Positions 37,116 through 49,593 of a stretch of 64,000 bases of DNA are shown here, one piece after another (within the stretch, counting starts at the first letter, position 1; each line of letters starts with the position of its first letter). The stretch spans positions 31,222,011 to 31,286,010 of the forward strand of contig NC_080082.1 of the NCBI RefSeq assembly GCF_949987535.1, read 5' to 3'. The stretch comes from Balaenoptera acutorostrata. Taxonomy: Eukaryota; Chordata; Mammalia; Artiodactyla; Balaenopteridae. Below the pieces are notes generated by a model. The model did no database searches. It was not told the DNA's origin and saw nothing but the letters and a program-made list of their open reading frames with translations. Both the position numbers and the translations under genes were made by a program.

Positions 37116-38435
37116 TGCGCTTCAAGTAAAGTTCACAACATAAATACTACAGAAATAAGCAAAAAGACTGGATATGATAAGAAAGTGTAAGAGAGGCAAA
37201 TCCTTCCAAGTACCTAGGAACACACTCAGGTTCCTATCCTCAGAGCCTATGACACCTGCCGTGCCCTCTCCCCAGTTCAACTGAATACCAAAAAAGTCCG
37301 GTATCAAGTCAAAAAAGCCCAAGTTTGAAAACGTCAGCCTTTAGGGGCATCTTTTAGAGCGAAAGTTTCAGGAGAAGAGACACATCCTCAACCCTGTAAA
37401 AAAGTGAACAGCAAGAAGCAAATACTGCAGTTGCTGAGCAGGGAAGGAGAACACAGTAAGTTCACATTGGACAAGCGGTTGAAATTATACTGTCATGTTC
37501 CTACTTTTCAAAGCGAAAATAAACATGACAGGTGCTCATTTGGCTGTTCAAGCACTTTCCACTTAAATGCCAATTCCTCAAGCTTACTGACTGCAGCCTG
37601 AAGTTCTAATTTATTACTGTTTCTGTATTATTCCCGTGCCTCGGCAGAAAGCAGAACGTAGCACCTACGGTTTCAAGACCCATGAGAGGTAATAAAGTAT
37701 AATTATTCAGAATTTATGATTAAGCCATATATTAGAGGTACTTTTTACTTCTATTGGTCAGTCAGAGGTTGGAGGAGGAAGGGAATGGGGTCAGAGGAAG
37801 AAATAACAAAAGCCTTTTCCTTTGAATAAAAGGTCTAAATCAGGGCAGGATTGAGGGACATCTGGAGGATTTACAAAGATACTATGGTCTCCAAGCGAAG
37901 TCCTAGAGGAGCCCCAGGTAAACTCCGGGAGGCTTCTGTTCTTCCTGCTCACAGAGCTACGGGCTCCAACTCGAGGGCTCGGGTTGGCTCCAGAAATAGA
38001 AGCGTGGCACATTTTCAGGTTATACCACATCAAACATTCACGGTGCGCCGGGACTTGCTGCTCTAAGACACAGGTATTTCAGAGAAGGTGAACCTCATCT
38101 AGAAAAATCCACGGGCCAGGCTCTGTAAGTAAACCTGGCCCCCACCAAAGTAAGACTGTGGTTACCAAGAGCCCTGATTCAACAATGGCCAGATGTCAAC
38201 TCTTCTCACCCTCAAGAATCAACTGGGGAGATTTCCCTTTCTTGTAGTTCCTTTATATGGCTATGGACATATATACATGGAACGGTTAGGTGCAAAGCTG
38301 GCTAAACTCAGGGCATGAAGCAGGGTAAGAACACAACACTCAGCAATCTTCCGTCACCCCCTCCCTCACTGGTTCTCCAATACACCATGACCCAGGTCCC
38401 AGCCTTCATAATGAGTCGCCATGTTCAAGTCATAG
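37116..38435. other. FTO intron 4, no recognised element
   Basis: The part near 37850-38000 is more GC- and CpG-rich than its surroundings, but neither an exon nor a named repeat is supported. Confidence 0.35.
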
Positions 38436-38439
38436 TTTA

Positions 38440-38610
38440 CAAAGCACTTTCCCATATACTTTCTGATTTGGCCTCACAATAACCCTGGGAAGCAAGTATC
38501 GTGAAGCACTAGTTTTTCAGTGGAGGCAGAGGCTCAGAGGGGAACTAACAATGCACAGCCAACGGACAAGAGGGGAGTCTGGAACCTGGTCACCTGATGG
38601 GAAATGGCCT
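38440..38610 (-). mobile_element. MIR-like SINE
   Basis: Reverse-complement MIR text: agcactttcccatatacttt, cctcacaataaccctgggaa and aggcagaggctcagagggga. Confidence 0.65.
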
Positions 38611-39965
38611 TTCCATTAGTCTACCCTGAACTGCTGGTGAGGGAATGCCAACCCAAAAAAGAAATACTGTGCATTTCAATTTATATTGCTGTTTTCTTTT
38701 TTTGCCATGGAATTTTTACTTGGCAACTAAAGCTTTGAAATAGCTGATGGGTATAGTAATGACACATATGTGAAAATGAGATGTAGTTGGATTTAAGGAA
38801 ACAAAAGTAAAGAGAGGAGATAGAACAGAGTCTTGAAGAGTGTCATGTAAAAACTGACAACAAATGGGGGGGGGGGCATTGCCCAAAATATTTACCTAGC
38901 ACTCACCTTCGTCCTGAACCATCCCACCTCCACACTCAGCTCCTGGTTAATGAACATAATTTGGCTGATGTCCCTTGAACTGTATAATCTGTTCCACAAA
39001 AAAACAAACCCACAGTTTGTCTCCAAGCCACCTTTAAGTCCCTAACTCCCTGGCTGCATTCAGTCTATGGAAAACATCTGCGGCAAAGTAAATCATCCTA
39101 CTCTGAGAAAAACCAGAGTGTGTTTTTTTTTCTTCTCTAAGTGTGTTTTGAAGTCCTGGTTGGAAAATTAGTGAAAATTGTAAATCTGTTTGCAAATCTG
39201 GTCATGTCTAACTCTGAGATTAGGGCAAAGATTCCAATTTAAAAGTAAAACCGTGACAACCCCAGTTAAGCGTGTCCTCAGGCACTGCAAGCAGGGCCTT
39301 CACTCAATTCCACAGGCAGTGGATTTATTACAGGCACCCGACACGTTCCCCATCAGACACCCCTGGAGTATTTACTTGAGACAGCAGGGTTCAGTCTGCA
39401 CTTCCTCTGCAGACCAATATATTATTATAAATTGAGCTAAACTGTTTCCTTTTCATAAGTGCTATGAAGTTCAGATTTCAGATATCAGCACAGGGCTGGG
39501 GTCCCTCCACAAGGCTCTTTATAGTATTTGGCTTTTAAAAAGTAAAGAGAAAAGGTAGCTTTAGACCACGGTTGCTTTTATCTTTGTCTTGTTTTGGCTA
39601 AGAGGAGGTGTGGGAAAATTCATTTTAGAAATCAAACATGACACCTTAAAAAGAAAATAGATTCTAAATACAAACTTTGGGTACAGTGGGCTATGCTTGG
39701 CCCAGTTCAGTAGGTTATCAGTTATTTCACCTACATCTGAGGACAGGAGCTGGGAAATCAGGACTAGATAGTATGTCTTGGATATCAGCTCCTATAAAAT
39801 AATAACATACTTCTGTTTATCACCTACAACAGAAAAAGGGAAACAATGTATATTTTAAAATGTATATTCATTATAATATATAAGTTAAAGGACAACATAA
39901 TTATTTAATATTTTCATTTTTAATGTTTTTCTGAGCCAAGAAAAACATAATTTTAAAAAGAAATG
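38611..39965. other. FTO intron 4, no recognised element
   Basis: Contains a run of about 11 G near 38865-38875. No repeat family or exon is recognised. Confidence 0.4.
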
Positions 39966-39974
39966 CAAAGCTGG

Positions 39975-40265
39975 GATGAAGTGAGAGTGGCATGGACATA
40001 ACATACACTACCAAATGTAAAACAGAGAGCTAGTGGGAAGCAGCCTCATAGCACAGGGATATCAGCTCAGTGCTTTGTGACCACCTAGAGGGGTGGGATA
40101 GGGAGGGTGGGAGGGAGACACAAGAGGGAGGAGATATGGGGATATACATAGACATATAGCTGACTCACTTTGTTATACAGCAGAAACTAACACACCATTA
40201 TAAAACAATTATACTCCAATAAAGATGATAAAAAATTTTTTTTAATTTAAAAAAAATTTTTAAAA
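39975..40265 (+). mobile_element. 5'-truncated L1 3' end (artiodactyl type)
   Basis: A clear L1 3' UTR: gtggcatggacataacatac, gctagtgggaagcagcctca, gaccacctagaggggtggga and cagcagaaactaacacacca, ending in an A-rich tail after tactccaataaagatgat. It is about 290 bp, antisense to FTO. Candidate target-site duplications are imperfect (aaatgcaaag and aaatggaaaag). Confidence 0.9.
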
Positions 40266-42708
40266 AAAGGAAATGGAAAAGAAAGAAGCAAACACACCAC
40301 CACTGTCACCTTCTTTTGTGCCCTTCCGAACAACTTAGGCATCACGCTGAGGGAGGAGGAGGAAGGCACAGAAGCCCAAAGCAGGGGTCAGCGCCGCAGT
40401 GGGGTGAGGAGGGACTCCAGGTGGTGGGGAGGGGATGGCCTGACACAGGTGTCAGAGCCCAAGTGGGCTAAAGTGACAAGTTCCAATCCACGCCTCTTAC
40501 CTGCTGTGTAACCATGGCTAAGTAACGACATCGATCTAACCTTAAATTTTTCTTTCTCAATATAGCTAACATCTACTTCTCAGGGTTACTGAGAAGATTC
40601 CAAGAAGGCTTGACTTGTCATTAGTCCCCAGTAAACATAGCAGTTATTCATATACTATTGTTATTCCAGATACGTATATATGCACATATAGGAAAAAGAC
40701 TGAAAAGGAATGTACTAAAATAGGCATACACCTGATTTTTATATTCTTCTTTCATTTTATACTTTTCAGAGTTTCTTTTCTCTACAATGAGCATGTATTA
40801 CTTTTTCAATCAGAAAAGAACACATGAGATGTTATTAATAGAAAGTAGCTGAGCCTTTACCATGTGTATTTACTACATTTGTACAGAAGTACTTTTGTAC
40901 TTTTTTAAATACAGAAAATCAATAAAGCTATTAAAAATAGCACCATTCTGACTCTCACTTCTTTTAAAGGTGCAAAATATTCATAGAAACTCCAACAGAG
41001 TATCTAAAAGGAAAGTGGTTTATTGGCTGAAACTATCACCCGTTTATACTCACGGTAAATATCCACATCCGGGTGGTATATTAAAAAATGAATTAATAAT
41101 CTGTTCTACCTACAAATAATGCTCAAAACAATGGGGTAAAGACTTCAGAATACAAACTCAGATGCTGAGGCAACCAGGGGAGGGGCAGGCAAAGAGATGA
41201 CCTTAACCCTAAAAGCGTTCCCACCTAGAGATTTCAGTGAATTGGGATCCTATCTAAATGGTCCCTTTTAGAGCAAGAAAAGCACCATATATGAAACCTG
41301 CAACCCACACTGGTCCCTGTTCTGCCTCACATGAAGTGAGTGACTTTCGGCAAATTACAAAAGAACAGAACAATCCCTCCACCTTCTCCCTGGCAAGGCT
41401 GTTTGGAGACTGAAAGAAATTGCTTATGTGAAATTGATCTGTAAACTGGAAAGCAACATGCAAATGGAAGGCAAGAGATTTAGGGCTTACTTAGATCAGT
41501 GTGTAACAAATGCAGGACTCATCCATGAGAAGAACTGAAGAATTTACCACTGAATCGTACCATGAGAAAGTAATTCCCAAGTAATGATCTTCCAATCTTC
41601 CTGCTGACATGAAGGACAAAGTCCAAGATTGGTACCATGATCCAGTTAACACCTCTTCATAACAGTTACTAAAGACAGAACAGGACTGAGGCTCAGGACC
41701 TTCAGCAAACAAAAGCAGTGGGCACTTAATTCTGTTTTACTTTCTTTCTAGAAACTCTTTTTTTTTTTAACAACTCTTCCAATTATGTCAAGTGATACTG
41801 ATTTTCCATTTAAGATAGTGATATAAAATCTCCCAAAATAAATTCATTTTGACGAAAGAAAAAAAACTGAGTTAATCTAGAGAGAAATATTGCATAAGTA
41901 ATAATAGCATGGGTAGCACATGGATATGGCAAAAACCATGAAGCTGATGTGCGAATGACTGAAATTTGGAAAACACTTAATGATGTAATTTCCGAAAGGG
42001 CCACTCCAAACTCATAATTCCTAGAAGGCAAGGACCAAGTTTTATCCATCTCCAATACTCCAGAACCTTATGCAGCACATAGAACACAGTGGACCCCCTA
42101 CAAACACTCTATTAATTGGGAGATAATTCTTATTATAAATACTCGGTTTGAGCCTTGGTGCTTCCTGGCTCTAAAACCAAACACATGAGTAGATTCCCCC
42201 AGGCAGGTAAGAGTGAGATCAACCCTAAATAATCAGATCAGAGCCAAGGACAGAATAAACCCTGAGAAGCTTTGCGAGGAAAAAAGGATACTGTTTGCAC
42301 ACTGTGCATCAGAAAACAAAGAGAAAGTCTAAAAATAAAACAAAAAACTTACAGCAAAGAAACAAAAAGCAAAGCTCCACAAACTCCACAGCTTCAGTTA
42401 GCCTGACCACAGCTGAATTACTGCTTCCCAAAGAACTAAATGAGGGAAATGAGGGAAACTCAACTGGGGTGGGGGGTGAGGGGTGGGAGGGAGGCTGTGT
42501 TGTCAGGTCAGCTGTTTTTGAAAAGAAACTAAATTCAAAACTAGAAAAAACTTTCACCAAAAACCTATATAGATAGGGAAATATTTTTAAAACTTCACAC
42601 TGATAAGTTGACTTAGATGATTTAGTAGCCCTGATGAAAAATCTTGAAAACTGTTTAGCATATTTGGGGAACTCCATAAACACTGGGAATGAAAAGAAAA
42701 GCAATTTT
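40266..42708. other. FTO intron 4, mostly unrecognised
   Basis: Weak L2/MIR-like tails lie near 41250-41460 and 42015-42120 (tcctagaaggcaaggaccaa, gcagcacatagaacacagtg). The 131-aa minus-strand frame at 42309-42704 is low-complexity and shows no domain. Confidence 0.4.
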
Positions 42709-42723
42709 AAAAATTAGCAGTAT
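42709..42723. repeat. L1 target-site duplication, 5' copy
   Basis: The 15-bp sequence aaaaattagcagtat is repeated exactly at 48651-48665 on the other side of the L1. Confidence 0.95.
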
Positions 42724-43635
42724 TGGAGAGATTGGTTCAAGATGGCAGAGTAGAAGGACGTGCTCTCACTCCCTCTTGTGAAAGCACCAGAATCACAACT
42801 GACTGCTGAACAATCATCAACAGGAAGACACTGGAACTCACCAAAAATGATACCCCACATCCAAAGACAAAGGAGAAGCCACAATGAGACGGTAGGAGGG
42901 GCGCAATCACAATAAAATCAAATCCCATAACCGATGGGTGGGTGACTCACAGACTGGAGAACACTTAAACCACAGAAGTCCACCCACTGGAGTGAAGGTT
43001 CTGAGTCCCACGTCAGGCTTCCCAACCTGGAGGTTGGGCAATGGGAGGAGGAATTCCCAGAGGATCAGACTTTAAAAGCTAGCAGGATTTGATTTCAGGA
43101 CTTCGACAGGACTGGGAGAGACAGAGACTCCACTCTTGGAGGGCACACACAAAGTAGTGTGCGCATCAGGACCCAGGGGAAGGAGCAGTGACCCCACAGG
43201 AGACTGAACCAGACCTACCTGCTAGTGTTGGAGGGTCTCCTGCAAAGGCAGGGGGTGGCTGTGGCTCACCGTGGGGACAAGGACACTGGCAGCAGAAGTT
43301 CTGGGAAGTACTCCTTAGCGTGAGCCCTCCCAGAGTCTGCCATTAGCCCCACCAAAGAGCCCAGGTAGTCTCCAGTGTTGGGTTGCCTCAGGCCAAACAA
43401 CCAACAGGGAGGGACCCCAGCCCCAACCCATCAGCAGACAAGCAGATTAAAGTTTTACTGAGCTCTGCCCATCAGAGCAACACCCAGCTCTACCCACCAG
43501 CAGTCCCTCCCATCACAAAACTTGTACAAGCCTCTTAGATAGCCTTATCCAACAGAGAGCAGCCAGCAGAAGCAAGAAGAACTATAATCCTGCAGCCTGT
43601 GGAATGAAAACCACATTCACAGAAAGATAGACAAA
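42724..43635 (+). promoter_or_regulatory. L1 5' UTR (internal promoter region)
   Basis: It begins tggagagattggttcaagat and continues with the ggcagagtagaaggacgtg text typical of the starts of modern mammalian L1 5' UTRs. By family knowledge this region contains the pol II internal promoter, and in some primate L1s an antisense promoter. Here antisense transcription would run in FTO sense. Activity cannot be judged from sequence. Confidence 0.7.
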
Positions 43636-44562
43636 ATGAAAAGGCAGAGGACTATGTACCAGATGAAGGAACAAGATAAAATCCCAGAAAAACAACTAAA
43701 TGAACTGGAGATAGGCAACCTTCCAGAAAAAGAATTCAGAATAATGATAGTGAAGTTGATCCAGGACCTTGGAAAAAGAATGAAGGCAAAGATCGAGAAG
43801 ATGCAAGAAATGTTTAACAAAGACCTAGAAGAATTAACGAACAAACACCTAGAACAATTAACGAACAAACAAAGAGATGAACAATACAATAACTGAAATG
43901 AAAAATACACTAGAAGGAATCAACAGCAGAATAACTGAGGCAGAAGAATGGATAAGTGACCTGGAACACAGAACGGTGGAATTCACTGCCACGGAACAGG
44001 ATAAAGAAAAAAGAATGAAAAGAAATGAAGACAGCCTAAGAGACCTCTGGGATAACATTAAACGTACCAACATTCGCGTTATAGGGTCCCAGAAAGAGAA
44101 AAGAGAGAGAAAGGACCTGAGAAGATATTTGAAGAGATTATAGTCGAAAACTTCCCTAACATGGGAAAGGAAACAGCCACCCAAGTCCAGGAAGCGCAGA
44201 GAGTCCCAGGCAGGATAAATCCAAGGAGAAACACACTGAGACACATAGTAATCAAATTGACAAAAATTAAAGACAAAGAAAAATTATTAAAAGCAACAAG
44301 GGAAAAACGACAAGTAACATACAAGGAAACTCCCATAAGGTTAACAGCTGATTTCTCAGCAGAAACTCTAAAAGCCAGAAGAGAGTGGCAGGATATATTT
44401 AAAGTGATGAAAGGGAAGAACCTGCAACCAAGATTACTCTACCCGGCAAGGATCACATTCAGATTCAATGGAGAAATCAAAAGCTTTACAGACAAGCAAA
44501 AGCTAAGAGAATACAACACCACCAAACCAGCTCTACAACAAATGCTAAAGCAACTTCTCTAA
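43636..44562 (+). pseudogene. L1 ORF1 (RNA-binding chaperone), frameshifted
   Basis: ORF1p normally forms coiled-coil trimers that coat L1 RNA. Three overlapping frames cover it. 43636-43896 starts MKRQRTMYQMKEQDK and holds the acidic N-terminus and coiled coil. 43877-44143 holds the rest of the coiled coil and the start of the RRM, including RTNIRVIG. A segment ending at 44562, with TADFSAETLKARREW, is the C-terminal domain. The frame shifts once near 43880 and again near 44090-44140, so no intact protein is made. The coiled coil contains a 24-bp tandem duplication (43828-43851, 43852-43875) giving two related 8-residue units, EELTNKHL and EQLTNKQR. Confidence 0.93.
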
Positions 44563-44620
44563 GTGGGAAACACAAGAGAAGAAAAGGACCTACAAAAACA
44601 AACCCATAACAATTAAGAAA

Positions 44621-47600
44621 ATGGTAATAGGAACATACATATCGATAATTACCTTAAACGTGAACGGATTAAATGCTCCAACCAAAAAACACAGGCTCAC
44701 TGAATGGATACAAAAACGATACCCATATATATGCTGTCTACAAGAGACCCACTTCAGACCTAGGGACACATACAGACTGAAAGTGAGGGGATGGAAAAAG
44801 ACATTCCATGCAAATGGAAATCAAAAGAAAGCTGGAGTAGCAATACTCATATCAGATAAAATAGACTTTAAAATAAAAAATGTTACAAGAGACAAGGAAG
44901 GACACCACGTAATGATCAAGAGATCAATCCAAGAAGAAGATATCACAATTATAAATATATATGCACCTAACATAGGAGCACCTCAATACATAAGGAAAAT
45001 GCTAATGGCCATAAAAGTGGAAATCAACAGTAATACAGTAATAGTGGGGGACTTTAGCACCTCACTTACACCAATGGACAGATCATCCAGACAGAAAATT
45101 AATAAGGAAACACACTCTTTAAATGACACAACAGACCAGATAGATTTAATTGATATTTATAGGACATTCCACCCAAAAACAGCAGATTACACTTTCTTCT
45201 CAAGTGCCCACGGAACATTCTCCAGGAGAGATCACATGTTGGGTCATAAATCAAGCCTCGGTAAATTTAAGAAAACTGAAATCATATCAAGCATCTTTTC
45301 CAACTACAATGCTACGAGATTAGAAATCAATTACAGGGAAAAAAACGTAAAAAACACAAACACATGCAGGCTAAACAATACATTACTATATAACAAGAGA
45401 TCACTGAAGAAATCAAAGAAGAAATCAAAAAATACCTAGAGATAAATGACAACGAAAACTCGACAATCCGTAACCTATGGGATGCAGCAAAAGCAGATCT
45501 AAGAGGGAAGTTTATAGCAATACAATCCTACCTCAAGAAACAAGAAAAATTTCAAATAAACAATCTAACCTTACACCTAAAGGAACTAGAGAAAGAAGAA
45601 CAAACAAAACCCAAAGTTAGTAGAAGGAAAGAAATCATAAAGATCAGAGCAGAAATAAATGAAATAGAAACAAAGAAAACAATAGCAAAGATCAATAAAA
45701 CTAAAAGCTGGTTCTTTGAGAAGATAAGCAAAATTGATAAACCTTTAGCCAGACTCATCAAGAAAAAGAGGGAGAGGACTCAAATCAACAAAATTAAAAA
45801 TGAAAAAGGAGAAGTTACAACAGATGATACAGAAATACAAAGCATCATAGGAGACTACTACAAGCAACTCTATGCCAATAAAATGGACAACCTGGAAGAA
45901 ATGGATGAATTCTTTCAAAGGTATAAACTTCTAAGGCTGAACCAGGAAGAAACAGAAAATATGAACAGACCAATCACAAGTACTGAAATTGAAACTGTGA
46001 TTAAAAATCTTCCAACAAACAAAAGTCCAGGACCAGATGGCTTCACAGGTGAATTCTATCAAACATTTAGAGAAGAGCTAACACCCATCCTTCTCAAACT
46101 CTTCTAAAACTTGCAGAGGAAGGAACACTCCCAAACTCATTCTATGAGGCCACCATCACCCTGATACCAAAACCAGACAAAGATACTACAAAAAAAGAAA
46201 ATTACAGACCAATATCACTGATGAATATAGATGCAAAAAACCTCAACAAAATACTAGCAAACAGAATCCAACAACACATTAAAAGGATCATACACCATGA
46301 TCAAGTGGGATTTATCCCAGGGATGCAAGGATTCTTCAATATATGTAAATCAATCAATGTAATACACCATGTTAACAACTGAAGGATAAAAACCATATGA
46401 TCATCTCAATAGATGCAGAAAAAGCTTTTGACAAAATTTAACACCCATTTATGATAAAAACTATCCAGAAAGTGGGTATAGAGGGAACCTACCTCAACAT
46501 AATAAAGGCCATATATGACAAACCCACAGCAAACATCATTCTCAATGGTGAAAAACTGAAAGCACTTCCTCTAAGATCAGGAAGAAGACAATTATGTCCA
46601 CTGTCGCCACTGTTATTCAACATAGTTTTGGAAGTCCTAGCCACAGCAATCAGAGAAGAAATAGAAATAAAAGGAATACAAATTGGAAAAGAAGAAGTAA
46701 AACCGTCACTGCCGATGACATGATATTATACATAGAGAATCCTAAAGATGCCACTAGAAAACTACTAGAGCTAATCAATGAATCTGGTAAAGTTGCAGGA
46801 TACAAAATTAATGCACAGAAATCTCTTGCATTCCTATGCACTAACAACAAAAGATCAGAAAGAGAAATTCAGGAAACAATCCCATTCACCATTGCAACAA
46901 AAAGAATAAAATACCTAGGAATAAACCTACCTAAGTAGGTAAAAGACCTGTACTCAGAAAACTATAAGACACTGGTGAAAGAAATCAAAGATGACACAAA
47001 CAGATGGAGAGATATACCATGTTCTTGGATTGGAAGAATCAATACTGTGAAAATGACTATACTACCCAAAGCAATTTACAGATTCAGTGCAATCCCTATC
47101 AAATTACCAATGGCATTTTTTACAGAACTAGAACAAAAAAATCTTAAAATTTGTATGGAGATACAAAAGACCCCGAATAGCCAAAGGAGTCCTGAGGGAA
47201 AAAAACGGAGCTGGAGAAATCAGACTCCCTGACTTCAGACTATACTACAAAGCTACAGTAATCAAGACAATATGGTACTGGCACAAAAACAGAAATATAA
47301 ATCAATGGAACAGGACAGAAAGCCCAGAGATAAACCCAATCACCTATGGTCAACTATTCTATGACAAAGGAGGCAAGGATATACAATGGAGAAAAGACAG
47401 TCTCTTCAATAAGTGGTGCTGGGAAAACTGGACAGCTACATGTAAAAGAATGAAATTAGAACACTCCCTAACACCATACACAAAAATAAACTCAAAATGG
47501 ATTAGAGACTTAAATGTAAGACTGGACACTATAAAACTCTTAGAGGAAAACATAGGAAGAACACTCTTTGACATAAATCACAGCAAGATCTTTTTTGATC

Positions 47601-48432
47601 CACCTCCTAGAGTAATGGAAATAAAACAAAAATAAACAAATGGGACCTAATGAAACTTAAAAGCTTTTGCACAGCAAAGGAAACTACAAACAAGACGAAA
47701 AAACAACTCTCAGAATGGGAGAAAATATGTGCAAATGAATCAATGGACAAAGGATTAATCTCCAAAATGTATAAACAGCTCATGCAGCTCAATATTAAAG
47801 AAACAAACAACCCAATCAAAAAATGGGCAGAAGACCTAAATAGACATTTCTCCAAAGAAGACATACAGATGGCCAAGAAGCACATGAAAAGCTGCTCAAC
47901 ATCACGAATTATTAGAGAAATGCAAATCAAAACTACAATGAGGTATCACCTCACACCAGTTAGAATGGGCATCATCAGAAAATCTACAAACAACAAATGC
48001 TGGAGAGGGTGTGGAGAAAAGGGAACCCTCTTGCACTGTTGATGGGAATGTAAATTCATACAGCCACTATGGAGAACAGTATGGAGGTTCCTTAAAAAAC
48101 TAAAAATAGAATTACCATATGACCCAGCAATCCCACTACTGGGCATATACCCAGAGAAAACCATAATTCAAAAAGACACATGCACCCCAATGTTCATTGC
48201 AACAGTATTTCCAATAGCCAGGTCATGGAAGCAACCTAAATACCCATCGACAGATGAATGGATAAAGAAGATGTGGTACATATATACAATGGAGTATTAC
48301 TCAGCCATAAAAAGGAACGAAATTGGGTCATTTGTAGAAATGTGGATGGATCTAGAGACTGTCCTACAGAGTGAAGTAAGTCAGAGAGAGAAAAACAAAT
48401 ATTGTATATTAATGCATGTATGTGGAATCTAG
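44621..48432 (+). pseudogene. L1 ORF2 (endonuclease-reverse transcriptase), disabled
   Basis: ORF2p nicks target DNA and reverse-transcribes L1 RNA. The endonuclease frame at 44621-45439 shows TLNVNGLN, LQETHF, NIYAPN and GDFSTSL, where the usual motif is GDFNT. The normally conserved SDH motif near its end reads SNY, so catalytic Asp and His are lost. The frame breaks near 45390. The RT is spread over several frames: 45883-46107 contains [15 protein letters not shown], and the active-site DD pair at 46714-46719 reads TADD rather than the usual FADD. The C-terminal Cys region ([16 protein letters not shown]) meets a TGA stop at 48043, after which the frame continues to VCGI at 48432. At least four frameshifts or stops are present. 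Confidence 0.94.
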
Positions 48433-48650
48433 AAAAATGGTACAGATGAACCAGTTTGCAAGGCAGAAATAGAGACACAGATGTAGAGAAGAAACGTATG
48501 GACACCAAGGGGGGAAAGTGACAGGGTGGTGGTGGTGGTGGGATGAATTGGGAGATTGGGATTGACATATATACACTAATATGTATAAAACAGATAACTA
48601 ATAAGAACCTGCTATATAAAAAATAAAATAAAATTCAAAAAAATAAAAAT
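48433..48650 (+). other. L1 3' UTR and A-rich tail
   Basis: The stretch between ORF2 and the target-site duplication includes a G-rich section at 48509-48560 (a run of six G, then gggtggtggtggtggtggg), a likely G-quadruplex. It ends in an impure A-rich tail with (AAAAT)n units. Confidence 0.85.
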
Positions 48651-48665
48651 AAAAATTAGCAGTAT
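48651..48665. repeat. L1 target-site duplication, 3' copy
   Basis: An exact repeat of the 15 bp at 42709-42723, directly following the L1 A-rich tail. Confidence 0.95.
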
Positions 48666-48768
48666 CTTTTAAAAAAACCTGGTCACGTGTAGATGTTTTA
48701 TTATCACTATAAAAAACCTGAAAAGTTTAATTTAAAAGACATATGCAAAATATGTACCCAATAATCTA

Positions 48769-48981
<213 letters not shown>

Positions 48982-49497
48982 TCAGAAAGGAAATGTTTCA
49001 TCTAAAGTTCTGGGTTTCATAACAGTTACCTTAGGAATAACTGAGGTTTTAATAAAATACGGATAAGTGAACTATATACTCTTTTTACATCATTTTTTTT
49101 TAAAAACACATTCTTTAGAATATTTTTAACATGTCATTTATTTTTTAATCAAAAAAGTCTGAAAATGGTGAGGAAATAACCACAGATACCAAAGAAAATG
49201 AAAGAAGATTATTTTGTTCAATTCTATGTAACTAAATTAGAAAATCTGGATAGGTTTTTAGGAAAACATTAATGACCAAAATTGACCCCAGAAGAGGTAG
49301 AAAAGCTAAAAAAAGCCAAAGAAGGTATAGGGGTAGTTGTCAAAGAACACAGGAGTAGAGAGCTGCAAAGGAGAATTCTATCAAAAAATTAAGAAGTGGG
49401 TAATTTCAATCCACTGTAAATTGTTCAAGAGCACAGAAAAAGAAAAGTGTCCAAATTCTTTTCATAAAGACAAAATATGTATCAAAATCCGAAGCAA

Positions 49498-49518
49498 GCA
49501 CACGCATGTGCACGCGTG

Positions 49519-49549
<31 letters not shown>
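49498..49549. repeat. Alternating purine-pyrimidine tract (CA/CG), Z-DNA prone
   Basis: 52 bp of unbroken purine-pyrimidine alternation: an irregular CA/TG/CG part whose core reads gcgtgcgcgcgc, followed by about 13 CA units. Such tracts readily adopt left-handed Z-DNA under negative supercoiling. Confidence 0.9.
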
Positions 49550-49593
49550 CAGTCTCACATCTGAAAATCAATGCATAATTCTTAAATACAGTA

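Larger units (their letters stand above)
42724..48650 (+). mobile_element. Near-full-length L1 retrotransposon
   Basis: A 5.93-kb L1 with 5' UTR (42724-43635), ORF1 (43636-44562), ORF2 (44621-48432), 3' UTR and an A-rich tail. It is bounded by perfect 15-bp target-site duplications, aaaaattagcagtat at 42709-42723 and 48651-48665. The insertion site reads tttt/aaaa on the plus strand, matching the preferred L1 endonuclease site. Perfect duplications argue for a fairly recent insertion, yet both ORFs carry frameshifts and ORF2 has lost catalytic residues, so this copy cannot move on its own. It lies antisense to FTO in intron 4, its 3' end 150 bp from the exon 4 donor. Confidence 0.96.

Noticed and set aside
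43858..44244. 128-aa minus-strand frame
   Set aside because: It is the antisense shadow of L1 ORF1, which has A-rich coding sequence that gives long reverse frames.
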